Source: Athripsodes cinereus (taxonomy: Eukaryota > Arthropoda > Insecta > Trichoptera > Leptoceridae). From it: a stretch of DNA of 64,000 bases. Of the stretch, positions 12,101-27,100 are shown in pieces. The number at the start of each line of letters is the position of its first letter. Position 1 is the stretch's first letter. The notes below the pieces were generated by a model, which saw only the letters and a program-made list of their open reading frames with translations, searched no databases and was not told the DNA's origin. A program made the translations under genes and the position numbers. Where the stretch lies: positions 6,882,001 through 6,946,000 of the forward strand of contig OX388312.1 of NCBI GenBank assembly GCA_947579605.1, in the 5' to 3' direction.

Positions 12101-15100
12101 TCTTGTTAATAAAAAAAATAGTAGTTTTTACCCGAAGCAGCGTAAATGGTTAGATTACCAAGCGTCTCTACTGCTATCACAGTCTTCAGAAATGAGGAGA
12201 TGGAGTAAAGAGAGCTTTAGGTAGTATTTATTTATTTATTTATTTATTCTACAGAGACACACACAGAGAGTTGACAAAACATTAATAAAATAAGAAAAAA
12301 AGACACATTGATCCGGCCAGGCCAACCCCCCAATTAAGCGTGTCTACATCATACACGTTCAAACAAAATTATACAAAATAAAAGAAACATAAGGGTTAAA
12401 ACTAACCAATGCAAGTCCGGCAAAACAGACTCACATTACCGCAAACAACACACTGTAAAAAGGATAGATGAAAAAATACAATTATATAATTAATTTAAAC
12501 CCAGAAACTTAACCTACAAGAACATTAAAGTTGGCAGCAACACACTTCCTGAACCCCGTTAGGGAGTCACTAAAGACATCCACTCCTTCCACGCGATGCG
12601 TGCACAAAACATTATAAAGTTTACACATTCTGCTGATAGGACTGTTTTGGCTGATATTATTACTATGTCTGTCTGTCAAAAAAGTTCTGACGTTACGCAG
12701 ACGGGGGTTTGTCGCGTAAAAGTTCAATGAACTGACTGATACCGTATCCACTTTACCGTTGACAATTTTGTGGAGCATAGTGAGGTCTGCAAGTATTCTC
12801 CTGTCCCTTAGTCTATCCATCTATATTGATTATTAATAAAAATAAATATGGAATTCCACAGAGTTAATTACGAAACATTAGACATATCTAGTATTGAATA
12901 AATCAAAGTTTATCTTCTTTTATCATTAATTGAGTAAATAATTTTTCACAAAGCAAATTCTTCACTTTAACTCCTTTCTGTATCAGCCAGTCTTTTCAAC
13001 ATAATATATTTTCTACCACTAAATATGTGTCTGTTTCTTAGATGGCTTCAGCTATTCCTACTATCAAACATTACAATGTAGTTATGTACACGTAGGTATA
13101 AATGGCCTCATTCCATTAAAAGTGACTAACAAACCATGACGTGTAATTAGTTTTTTTGTAATGATTCTGAAAAAAAAACAAACTACTGCATCCTTTTATA
13201 AATCACGAACATTCAAATTCTAAAACAACAATTCATTAAAAATAATGATAATAATTAGACAAAAACATTAAATTGTTCTACTAGTTACACGTATGACAGA
13301 GGTGCTTGAGTATTTAATGAATAATAATATTAATATATGTTATATTAATCATCAAACAATTAATACCAGAAACGAGTTCAATGATGAGCAATGAAGTAGG
13401 TATTATTATTTTTATGATATTAGAAAAGGAAACTCGTGTTTCGGACATCCGTACATAAATCCTGTAATAATTTAAATCTAATCAAGCTGCAATAATAATA
13501 ATTATTTTATAATATTCAAATTGTTTTATCCTCATTTTAATTATTAATATTATTTATATGAATAAATAAAATTTTAAAAAATCCGAAGCGAGATTACATG
13601 AGTGATTAAATAGATAAAAAATCTTAAAACTTTTGTTATTGGTTTAAAAAATAAATACACCTTATAATTTTTGATTAATATTCCCTCAATTATATTTTTA
13701 CTTATTTTATTTACTCACTATATTTTTACTTATTATTCTTCAATTTATTCATCATACTATCACGGCATTTCCCAAAAGTGGGGTACCCGAACACCAATTA
13801 CATGTTAAAATCAACTAAATTGCTTTATCCATGCTAATAATTTATTTATTTATTAATACATTTTACGGCATGAGAGCCTATTGCATAACAATAAAGTTGA
13901 CAGATAAACTGCAAAATTCCACACAAAATATTCTATACATTACATAAAAACAACCTTAAAAATACATAATAGGTATATAATATAAAATAAGTAGTAATAA
14001 ACTAATAATAAATAAAACGATCCGAATAAGTGACAAGCCTCATTGCTAAGTTAAAGATCGGTACTTTATTATTACTATAAAACGATGTTATACATGATTT
14101 TTTGTCTTCATAATATTATATTTAAGGATTCGTGTAGGCACTCAATAATCATCATTATTCAATTGCGGTCTATGTATAAATATACTAAAAAGGTTATTGT
14201 CCCTCAGTTATTTCATATCCGGAAAACACCGGAAGATTATTTGTGTTTAAAGAAGCGTAAAAGTAAATGTTTAATGGCACTACACTTATATTAATTTTGG
14301 ATAGTACCTAATTTAACATACATTACTTTGTCTATCATTTGTTTTATCATTAATGGAAGTATTTTGTGGAGAAGGTCATGAAATTATAGGATATTCCTGT
14401 CAATTACTTGTAGTCACCTTCCATTTTGAATGTCACATAATTCTTGCTATATTCAACCATGAAGTCTAGGCCTTGAAACAATGTTATAACAATAGATAGA
14501 TACTTACTCGCAATGTTCTACGAGTATAATATTAATCATACTACGATAATTTCTTTTTTTTTGTTTACTTGCAATGAAAGAGAGTACATACTTATTGACT
14601 TATCACAAGTTCGTCGTAATTACATATATCTAATTGTAGCTACCAAGGTAGTTTAATCACCCAAATGGTTATAACTTCTTGTATTTCATTACCAGTTCAG
14701 AAGATTTATTTATGGATTTGCGGTTACTCCACTGGTTTCCTTACTTGTGTGAGATGGATGGTTGCCATCAAGGCAATGTAGTCAAGCGTTTTCAGTGATT
14801 ATTACAGTTGATGTTATTTCATAGATTTTAAATACTAACGTACATATTAAAAAATAAATGAAAAAATAGTCAAAGATAAGTGATTTGAAAACATAACGAG
14901 ACTTCATCTTCGTATGTAAAGTCTTTCGGTAAAAAGCTAGCAATTGAGTATACCTAATGATTTTTGTTGATATTGAATCAATGTCATCTTCCTTCCATTT
15001 CTTTGTTGGATCAGAATAAACTGTATATAGATGTTTACGTCTTCTAGAAATCCTAATTATTATCATTTTTGTAATAAATGACTCTGATTTATTAGTCACA

Positions 15101-18100
15101 ATCCACTGGATTGATTTGGAAAACGTCTGGTATTTCGCTATTTTCTTTTTAATCTATCTCTTGCGAGTCTTTTAATTTCTACATTTATGCTACAGCGCAT
15201 GTCCTGCACTATTCAATCCATGTTGAATAATTAGCTGTATAATTTTAGTAGGTATAGATATATCAATTGATATTATTATACATATATTTGAATCATATGA
15301 TCAACCATCAATATTATGATAAGATAATCACTATGCAAATTATTTTTGCCCGTTTTCTTGTAACTATTCTTGTAAAACAATATGTCAGAGATGTATGAAT
15401 CGTCAAATGTGACCTTGTTATACATATAAAAGAACATACTTATGTAGAATTTATTTCAATTAATTAATATGGGATCACAAAAGACCAGTTTAACAGAGGT
15501 GCTGACAAGTTAATGAACTATTCCATATGTTTTGTATAAATGTATATTACTATGGTTGGAACACGTTCAAATTATATGTATTCGATGAAATAACATAAGG
15601 GAAAGAAAATTCAAAGTTTGTGCTGTATTAAAAAAAAAAACAAAATTTATATTTGCAATTTGAATCAGCTACGAATATTTTCGGTTTATGTCGAAATCGC
15701 ATCTCGAATGCCAATATAAATTAGGTACTTTTTGTTTTTTAGAACAACCCTACATAGATCGAAATAGTCGAAAACATTTTTTATATTAAAACCATAGTTT
15801 TTCTCCAAAATTTTCTGGAGGTAGGCTACATAGGTCCGATTCTAAATTGTTTAAATTGTGAATCGGTCTATAATCGTGATTAGTGTTCTTTTTTTCAAAA
15901 TAGCCATCACATAATGTGATTTTTCAAAATAACAGTTGATGATATTTGAAACCTTAAGCACATTTACTTTATTAGCAAGTTTGTACCTATTTTGTACGGT
16001 TGTTATTGATAGCTGGTAATAATAATTATTACAAGTAACATTTTCAGATGTCGTGTTTAAGGAATTTGAACGCGGATAAGGATTTCGTCAACAACGGTCT
16101 TATAAATTACTGCTACAACGAATTATTATTAAATATTAAGTACCTGTTACCTACCGAATCTAGTCAACTATGTGGCACAGTAAATCGCCTATTACTATTA
16201 TCATTAGTATTATAAGTGTCTATATAGTGATTAGCTTTAAATATATTGATAGATATATTGAAATTATTAAGTACCTCCTTTGTATAGAATTATTATTTCA
16301 AGTTAGTAACAAAACTTGATAATGTTACATTTATTGTGAATAATAGGCATTTGCATATCGTTAATTGATTGCTTATTATAAGTAGGTATACTTTATTATG
16401 GCAAAAAATCACTGTGATTTTTAATCTTAATAAATCGGAAGGTGACTGAAAATTTTAAACCAACGTTGATTGCACTTTTGCATCTTCCGAAAAAGAAACT
16501 TTATTATATGTTGTGAACTTTGTATTTAATATTTTGTTATTTGTTTTTTTCTCCCCGGACAATAACATTAGTTCCAAAAGATAATGGAGTCAACATTTTT
16601 CTTCTTTATTTTCCACGTGTTTTTTTTTGTCATTTTATCAACATAGTAATATTTATTTTATTTATTTATTTATTTAAGCCTTTATTCCAGAATATTCCTC
16701 GCATGTTTCGTCTAACTACCTCCAGCCACCTTGCTCTAAGCCTCCTATCTTAAACTACAAATATTTTTTAGCAAATATCCTTAATCAAACAATTATTGCT
16801 AATACAACCACATAGTATTATAATACGCCCAAAAGATGCATGTTTTCATAGAAGGCATTAGTTCCTGGATCATTGAAATTTTACTATTTAGTTGGATTAT
16901 ATTATAAAAAAAGTCATGTGCAATTGGTGAGCTTATTGCCTGGAGGCAATGTCTTCCAGTTATCCAAATATAATCATTGTTATCAAAAGTTATTTCATAT
17001 GAAATAACATTGTTACAAGACGCTAAGAATCACTTAGTTCAATAATTAAAAAAATTAAGCTTGTGATAACACCTATTGTGAAATACTTAAAGCAGTAATT
17101 GTAAGACAAACAACAATATAACGCAATATTCTCTAAAATAATTATCAATTTTCGATTTTGTAAGAAACCAACATTTTAATAGAAGCCGTGTGTAGTTATA
17201 AGTATTGAACAAACATCAACGCGACAAATAATATTAGTTAGTCGGTTTTTACAACTTTTACTTGTAAATTATATTAAACAATGCCCTCTGGGTATAGCAG
17301 AGTATTTACTTTAGCAACATACCTACATTCAAATTGGTATTGAAGGGAATACCGCTGACAATGCGCAATGCTTAAGGTTCTTTAGAAAAGATATGTTTCT
17401 TGGTTAAATAGTCAAAAATAAGGTTAATTAATAAATTTTATGCATAACGAATATAAATTCATACATTTTGAATGTTGATAACGGCGTAGATCTTTGTATA
17501 AGATTCCAAAACAATTTTTTTATCTGTTTCGACAATACAACCCGATTCGATTGAATTATCATCATCATCATCATCACCTTCAACGCTCCGGTCGGGAGCA
17601 CAGGGCAGAAACCAGCCTCCTCCATTCAGAGCGTCTCTGCGCCAATCGCGTCACCTCTTCCCACGACATTCCCTGCGCTCTGATGTCGTTGTCATAGGAA
17701 CGGTGTATTCATATTAGTAATATGATCTTTTTGATATGTTTTGAATCTTGGTGATTAATTACTTTTAAGTAAGATTATTCTCAAAAGAATATTTTGTTAG
17801 TTTTCTGCACTGAACTCAATCGAACGGGATAGTGGAGTATGCAAAACAAAATGAAAATTTATTAAATAAAATTGGGCGATTGTACCAAGTGGATACAGTT
17901 AATATCTAATAATAAAAATAAATTGATATCCTTGTCGTGAATTAATCATTAATTCAAATAATAGCTTTGATTTTTTCATAGTTGTGTATACAAAAAGAAA
18001 ATTGCACCGTTGCAGTAATTGTATCTTAAATCAATAAAAAAATCACTTATAATATTTCAGTAATACTAACATCATGGTTAGTTTAATAATGAAATGATAA

Positions 18101-21100
18101 ATAATAGACATAAATGTAGTCAGTATGATAACCTTCAACTTCAGTATATTGCCTCAAGGCTGAATTTTATACTAAATTATTAACTTTTAGCAGTAACTTT
18201 GACATTCACCTTGGATAATATAATTAATTAATTTATTAATTCAAACCATCATGGTATTTCCCACAAGCGGGGTAGCCAGCGGACAAACTGCACCTAATAA
18301 ATATGCAAACCTCCCTCACCGTTCCAACAAAAGTTTTAACATTCTGGATAAGTGGCATACTTCATAGCTGAACCGAAATTATTGTTCTAGTTTTAAGAAA
18401 TATTGTAAAACCTTTGGGGATATTAATGGTTTTTATAAACTGTGATGATGATGGTGATGATGATTTTATTATATTTTTGACGCCGTTTAACAGTCCCTAG
18501 ACCGTCTCAAGGGCGCCAGTGAAGAGTTCAGTTTTTAATTTGCTTCTGAAGCTAGTGACTGTCAGACTATCTCTCAGTAGCACCGGTAGGCGATTCCACA
18601 TAACCGGTCCAACAACACCAAAGGCCCTCTCATAGAATTTAGTCTTACCGGCTCTATTGGGCTCAGTAAGTTTTTCACGGCCAGTTCTGAAGAGCGCAGA
18701 GGTATTCTAGTGGTCGAGTCTAGGGGATAAAGCTCTGTGAGGCACGATGGTGCCATTTTGTTAATAGCCTTGCAGACCAAATGGCATACCTTGAACGTCA
18801 CCCTTTCCTCGACCATCAGCCAGTGTAGTCGTTCTAAGAAAGGAGTGATGTGGCATCTTTTGCCCTCACGGAAAATGAGCCGCGCAGCACTTTTGAACGC
18901 CAGTTGCAAACGATTGAGAAGGCTTCGAGGTAGTCCAGCATAAACAACGTTGCAATAGTCCAATCTTAAGACAACAAATGCTGTCACCAGATCCCTAATG
19001 GCACTTTCATAATAGCTGATTAAATTATCTGTTTGCAAAGATAGTAGAACCTTAGGTCTCTGAATCCTGATATTGATTTTAAAATGTGTTTTGCTACGTA
19101 GCCTCATTAAATAGTTTTATTTCTAGTTTACATAAATGTCGTCACATGATGAATGTGTATAAAAACACTTTAAAATATAATTATATTCATTGGTGAAGAA
19201 ATGAAACACAATATTTGTAAGTAACTAACTGCAAACACCTGTATTGTCAATCAAATTCAGCTCTTTGTTCTAGGAAAACCTTCAAACGAATTACGTAATG
19301 TTTACTCGACGTGTGTATTTTCTATTGTCAAACAACGTTGACAGATTGTCAACTAGAGGAATTTAGAATAGTTTGATTGATTGCCAGAAATTATATAAAA
19401 TATTTATGTTATTGGTCAACTTGGCTAACTTTAATTGGCACCGTTTGACAGTTACTCAACTGTCTCAAGGATGCTGGTACATTTCACCTATTAATCTTAG
19501 TTTATATGATAATTACACGATTGATCAATCACGTCTCACAATATGCAGTAAAGATCGAGCACTACTTACATCTATTTTTGCGTGTACTTTTTGCTTCCGT
19601 CATTTCATCATCTTTTTGCAAAAGGAAGATGTTAGAAAAAATAAAGACATTTTACATCTCAAATTCAGTGATGAGGTTTGTCATCCATCTTCAATGTCTC
19701 AATTTTTTATTAGCACGCAGAGCACTTGTGGGATACACTGCGTCATGTCATCATATATGTTATCCTAATCAATGTAGGTACTCAACACGTGTCCTGTGGG
19801 ATCTGTATTATAGATGCTTAAATGATTTTATTATTATTTACTCACAGATGACCACATCTCAGAAAACCATTCTTCTCAGATATTTCTATTTTTCTCAAGG
19901 CCATCCATTCGTTTGCGAGTGATTTAGAAGAATACATATTTTATTAGTCATTTTACATTAGATATGCTGACGACATAGTACTGCTCGCAGACTCCGAGAT
20001 GGAGCTGAACGAAGCCTTAGGGAAAATGGAAAGTATACTGTTGTCAAAGTACAACATGAAAATAAATAAAGAAAAAACAAAATGTATGGTCGTAGGAAGG
20101 GAGGAAGCGACTGCGAACATTGCCATAAATGGAGTGAGCATCAAACAAGTAAAAGAATTCGTGTACTTGGGCAGCAGAATAAACTAGGATGGACGCTCCA
20201 AATCGGAAATTGTGAGCAGAATAAACCAGGCAAGGATTGCCTTTAACAAAAAATCGAAGATATTGGAATCCCCAAATATTGATTTAAGCGTAAGGAAGAA
20301 CCTTACTAAAGCCTTTGTATGGAGCATTCTGCTTTATGGCTGTGAGACGTGGACCATCAGCAAGAGTGAAAGCGGACGGTTGGCGGCCTTTGAGATGTGG
20401 TGCTACAGACGCATGCTGAAGATCCATTGGTCGGAACATGTCGAAAACGAAGAAGTGTTAACCAGGGCTGGCGAAAAAAGGCAACTCCTCAAAAGAATCT
20501 GCCAACAACGAGCTAATTGGATTGACCACAACATCAGGCACCCAGGACTGCTCATCGCAATCGCAGAGGGCAGGACCGAAGGCACAAATGGCAGAGGTCG
20601 ACCGAGAGACGCCTACATATATGGACCAACTGAAGAGGGACATGAACTGTGGCTCATACGTAGAGCTGAAAAGACTGGCTGAGAATAGAGACGAATGGAG
20701 AAGAAAAACCAAACTCGTTGCAGACCAATCCAATGGATTGTAACTCATTATATATACATTAAAGAATTCATGTAAATAGTGCTAACGTCTTTTGAACTAC
20801 AAAAAATATATTTAAAAAAACATACATATATTATCCAAATACACTTGATCTTCTTACATTTTCTTTAATGGTGCTGGTGTCAGAAAAAGAAATAATATCA
20901 TATTACAATCTCTCAAGAATTACAATTGTAAAAACAATTCCTGGCGCTGCACTTTGTTAAGCAAATCTAGTAATAGATATATACCATTTCTTAATAATTC
21001 TTATCCTTGTCACGTCCAAGTTAACAAGCCGCTGCAATATACAAACATTGCACGTAAAATTTAATATATCATAACAAGGAGTCGGTTTATAACTCATTCT

Positions 21101-24100
21101 ATTTACCTACAGACAAATAAGTCAAACATTTCATTTCGAGAGATTGCGACTGTTAGAACTGTAGTACAATGTTGCATGTACATACATATATACCTAGAGC
21201 CATACTTTTTGGTGTTGAACAAATCAAATCAAAGTGTATGTATGTTAGAAGTATTGCAAATTCCTTAATCAATGTCCGTGTTTCGTGCGTGAGTTGGCTA
21301 TAAGAATGTATCGTATATATGTAGTGCTTTGTGTCTTGTTATACCTATTATTGAGGTACCTAACGTGGTAATGTTTGATAGGTACATAATACCGAATACC
21401 TATTATTCGTTTGCACATACCAGGTACTTACGTAGAGTATTTGATATAGGTATGTTTGCGTCGGATAATGGAAATGCAACAGTGGTTTTTACTTTACTTG
21501 TGATAGAATAATTAATTAATTTACATACATAGTACAAATGGAACATGCTTCGTTGATATTGAAATTTCGCGCGTAACTTTTGAGAGTAATTTTGTTCTAC
21601 ATATATTACAGTCGCATTTAAAAAGGCTCCAATAATACTCGAATAAAACCTACAACCGATCATTTGTATATTGTAATCTTCATTGTTTATGACTCACATT
21701 AAAATCGTTATGAAGTAATTCTATACTATGCACAAAACAATGTTCTACAAATACTTCAGAGACTTCAATACAAACCGTAAAGTAAACAGTAAATAGATTT
21801 AGTTACTGTGCATAAGTAGGTTTATACTAGTAGGTACTGTAGATCTAATGTTTGTAGTATAGGTTATTTATTAAAGAATGTTTGTTCTTAGTAGAAACAA
21901 ACGCACATTCACCTCTTACTAACATCTACAGATTTAGTATATTATAAATAATGTATTGTGTTGTACCTTCTGAGCGATTACCATAAAATATATGTAATAA
22001 TGCAGTACGTAATCTCATATATTATGCACCAATATCTTTGAATCTCAATGAGTGAACGTATCGATTTAATTTTGTTAAGTAATAATACACTTGCCTGATG
22101 ATGGGAAATTTTGATAAAGAATCATATTATTAACAGTTTGTTTCAATTTTTATAATAGTTATTCCTCTGTTTATATAACAGTACAATCGTTAAATGTTTG
22201 ACGGAAGATACTGCATTTTTTTAATATTGATTTATCAGAGCCAAAAATAGATTGAACCATCAATGGTACTTAAAAAGTAAATGTTTTAATCTGATCGTTC
22301 GGACTCTCTTATTGCGAATCATATTCTCGGTACTTCGGACTCATTAATTACTCTTGTAATGGTAATGTATATAAAGAGATGATTTAATATGATGATGTCC
22401 TTTATTGTATCCGTTCTTTAACAATAACTAAGTCGAGTACTCACAGACGCATAGCAAATAGATTTGTTAATGTCACATAGAATAATGTATCTGTACACAA
22501 GATTGTTCTGATCACGCAAACGTAGTACAATAAGTAGGCAATTATAATATTATTTTATTAAATCGAAGGTTATAGTCCACAATATTAAATGGTGCAATAC
22601 TGAATCGCCACTGCATGCTATTATACTGACATGGGTATTCTAATAGGTATCTACCTACTAAACATAAGTACAAACCTAGGTTTAAGGTATATTTCTATAC
22701 TTGTGGTATTATCCAATGTTCATAATAATATATGTCTACGTTTATCTCTATGGTCAGTATTGTTTCAAAAACGTTGCGTTTCGAACGTATGAAAGCAGAA
22801 TTTGTTTGAGATTGCAATAAAGAATTTAATTGTTATTGAAAGCTATGTATCGATTTTATTTTTATTAATTGAAGGTCCTTCGAAACATGAATTTTATTGT
22901 TATGTCACTAGCTGTTGAATTTTTATTTTTTTAGACTTTTATAGTCAAGTGCATTGTTTTATGTCTTTCTGTATAATTGCCTGGTACCTACTTGTTGTTG
23001 AAGTAATATTGATTGATTAATAAATATTGTAAAAAATTCAATTATTAAGATATTGGTGGATACTTGTAAGATATAATATATGTAGATTCAAGGCACTATT
23101 TCAATACACTGGAGAGAATTGGGATGTAGAAGGGATGAAGTCATTCTGAATACATATAATGTTTTTTGTTTTCAAATAAAGAGTTAGTATGGTACCACAA
23201 AGTGAGAAATTAAAACATACAATTTTAATTATGATCACAATAACTAAGAATAATTTAGAGAACTTAAGACATTTTTTTTAAAATTTGTGGAAAAAACACT
23301 GCAAGGGTTCATTCAAGAATCATAACACCTCCTGAAAAATAAAGTCTTTAACCCTGCCTTGAACACCTCCACACTCTCCAGATTTCGCAAATCAATTAAC
23401 TATTTATTGTTTGTAAAAATAAATATGTACTTTATGCACTAATTAGAAGGCTTCACTTTGACATGAAAAGCTTACTGATTGATCATTATACCTACGTGGG
23501 CTTGGATGTATTTATCTCACCTGTATTTTCATTTCGTTTTGTGAAATAAAGTGTAATAAAATAATTATGAAATCGTGGGAGGTAGTAATTATAATAAATT
23601 GAATTAATTTCTATTACAATTTTTAATCAATTGGTTATATTATGGTATTAACAATTACAATTTATTAATTTACGAGTACGTAGTTGCGTAATCAAAATAT
23701 GTATAAATATTGTAGTTATGTAGGAACTATTGCAAATGGACAACACTTTACTTTTGTCATTTTATAAGGCAGCAAGTGTTTGTAACAATTTCAATAGTTA
23801 TTAATTACTAATAATCGTAAGATTTATTGATATCGCTTACTAAGTTACCGTATTGTATCGAAAATAACAATATTAGTTTGTTATCATCGATTACCACATC
23901 AATTTAACTAATGTGGTACATTTATTCTATCGTGTTCTATTAATTTTCTGGCATCGAATGCAAATAATATCGACGTGTTTCATACTTTTGAATTACTAAT
24001 ATTAAATCGTTTATACAAACTATATCAACGCTTTTTCAGCTAAGCGTGAAACCTGAAATGATGAATTGATACAGAACAACATAACAGCTTTGTTATAACT

Positions 24101-27100
24101 ATTTATTCATATTTGAATGATTATTTTTTTAGTTGTATTTGATTAAATAGTGTATATTTCAATTTATCATGAACACATTTTCTCGGTGCTTTTATATATA
24201 ATATTTATGTTCGAATTTTATTGAAGGTTAAAATGAAAAACCCGAGAAAAAAAGGCAGAAATTAAGTAAATTTTAATGTTGTCTGAAACGCGAGACGAAA
24301 AAATTTCGCAAGTTTGAAAAACATGAAACGAAATTAGGAAAAAACTTTACTTTTATTGATTTTATTGTCTATGATACTTCATAGCCAGTGACAATGGTGT
24401 ACGTGATTCAGTAATGTAAACGTTTGCTTTTTTATACAATGCAGTATTTTGGTGACTATTTATTTTATCATAAAAAGCTGTACAAGTAGATAAATAAAAA
24501 TTTCAACACATCCACTCTGTCTACGGGCTTACTAATCACGTAGCTATCATTTGAAAAAAAAACGCTAGTTTTTTACTTTATCATCATGACATATCCCACA
24601 AATTGTATAGCTAGTAGACCAGATGCAAGTAATAAACATGTAAGCTGTCTTCTCCATGCCAGCAAAAAATTAAAATATTCAGGATGAATAGCAAATTCGT
24701 CGCTGACTGTAAGATGTCGAATACCTTTTTCATTTATTTTATTTTTCTGAGAAAATATTTGCGACTAGTATCAGCAGAATCACAAGCTTTCATCAGGAGA
24801 TTCGTAAAAATCATGCAAGTTTCAGACTCACTCTCTTTTGATGATAGAATCATCAATGTCTTTCTCTACTGGAAAAAGTAAACAACAGAGAATTAAAGAT
24901 AATAATAGAATGCCATTTATCGGACTTGTAGATAAGATATTTAAATAATTTTACACCAAGAAACGTCTTATAAATTAGAACATTATTATGTTTATGTCTT
25001 CAAATAAGAATGATTTATTTTGTATCGGCTATACGCGTCAATAAAATGCTTCTGGTATTAAAATTTCAGTACCATTTAATCACCCTATCACAAAATAATG
25101 TGTGTTAGCAAATCAATATTAGGTAAATCTTACCGTGAGGTACAGGTAATTATTACTAAAAATAATATTATCAACAGTCTGTCTAAAATATTATACGGTT
25201 GACATTTTATGTTCATTAATAATAAAGTACGTACGTTGTATTATTAATTTAAGCAATACTTAATAATAATATTAATAAACGTAACGTTTTGAAATTTTTG
25301 CCAAGTGTGCCCGAGGACTAGAATATACCTAATTTTGATTGCCTATTTCCTATGAAATTATCAACAACCTCAATAAGCTGCTACAGAGCTGCTTATGCGT
25401 AATCAAAATTGGTACTAAATAATAATTGGCATGAGTTTATAACACAGATACATGAATTATTAGTAGGTACATTGGCACGCGAATAAGTTGATATGTAGGA
25501 AATATGTTAGGAATTTTGATACACATTTTTTTATGAATATACCTAGTATATATAGGTGAGGTCATGAATCATTGTTGCTGATCGAAGTTATATAACATTT
25601 TTGTACCTGTACCTACACTTTTTTTAGAGATTAGTTATTTATTTTTCTATATATTCTTCGTGGAATACTAGAATAGAACAGATCTTCCATTCTTTTCAGA
25701 AGGTTTTCGAGTGTCCTGTAAAAAACAAGTATTTATAAAATATCACATTTAAGACATTTAAAACAATTTATGACGTATGGCACTCATTCCTAATGGCATT
25801 AATTTTTAAAGCCAGCATTTTTTAATTCTTAATATTTTTTTTATTTTATTAAAGATATATCTGGGTTTTTGTTATAAACCCAAATACAACCTTATACACC
25901 TTTCATAGTAAACTACTATAAGCTTGTGTCGTGAAAGGGGAGTTTGCCGGCACCTGATATCGAACCACGGACCCCATGTTCACGAGGCCGAGACTTTACC
26001 TCCAAGCTACCGACGAATTCAATTATAAAATCATATAAATTTTCTGTGAGAAGAGATTTACTCCCATCGCTGAAAATTAATTTCGTAGATTGATTTCTTT
26101 AACCGATAAAAATGGACCGTGCAAATTATCAATAACTCCCAAAGCGCCATGTTTTTTATTCAGTGCTTAATATTACACAATTATTGTTATCATTAATATC
26201 GGCGATATGTTGATTTTACGACACCTTTTTATGAACGTGTCTATTATATTGTATTTGTCGGAATTGTAAAAAGTTTTGGTTGCTACGTGCCATATACGCT
26301 TCATTAACTCGAACAAACACCTACTTAGTAACACACTCAATACATTTACTTTTTGCACGTGAAAAAAATGGACATGCATTTTTGTTCCACAATCGCTTGT
26401 ATTGATTTGAGTAAATGTGTATAATGCATTTTATATTGTATAAATAATAGAAAGCACTTTTTACATAGGTAACTATTAAGTGCAATAAATATTTGTAAAG
26501 GAGAGGTACCTACTTAGCTTTTTGTGAATTTTCAGTCGTCATTGTTTCGTGGAGTTCTTTGTAAATAATAGGTTTCTCATTATTTTCTATAAGTTTTGAG
26601 TGTTCAGTGAAAAACAGGTTTTCGTCATAAAAACATCGTGAATGAAATGTTTATATTTTCAATCCGGTATGCCACCCATCCTGATTTTTTTTGTTTTTTT
26701 TTTACCGCAAAAGGAACAACTAGCAATGATGATTGCATGCAATTAGTTGACTTTTGTGGGACATAAATAAATAAAATAATTTTTATTATACATTTTCACA
26801 TAGTACAAATGGCGGGTTTATTGTCAGCAGGCAATTTTTAACAACCAACCAGTACAGACGACAGGAGATAGTACAGACAGAACGATAGACAGACTCCTAT
26901 TTCTTAATATTATAATTTTATTTGATTAAAAAATCTTGCTGTAATTAAAAAAAAATCCAAACTATAGACGTGCTTTTTGCCTGGTAGCAATCTCTTTAAG
27001 TAAATATGTATATGAGTGAGACATAAATAGTTGTATAAGAAAAAATAATTTCAAATGTACAACTAATTAGTACCTATATATTTATTAATTTCAAAATTAT

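Noticed and set aside
17494..17697. Open frame with a run of histidines
   Set aside because: The histidines come from the ATC/GAT tail of a minus-strand LINE fragment; the frame is an antisense shadow.
19373..19922. Two overlapping open frames of 131 and 138 codons
   Set aside because: They cross a SINE-B copy and a LINE terminus in arbitrary frames and show no protein-family features.
25940..26018. Possible tRNA gene
   Set aside because: A and B boxes are present, but there is no cloverleaf acceptor stem and the same sequence occurs in three copies with tails, so it is a SINE.
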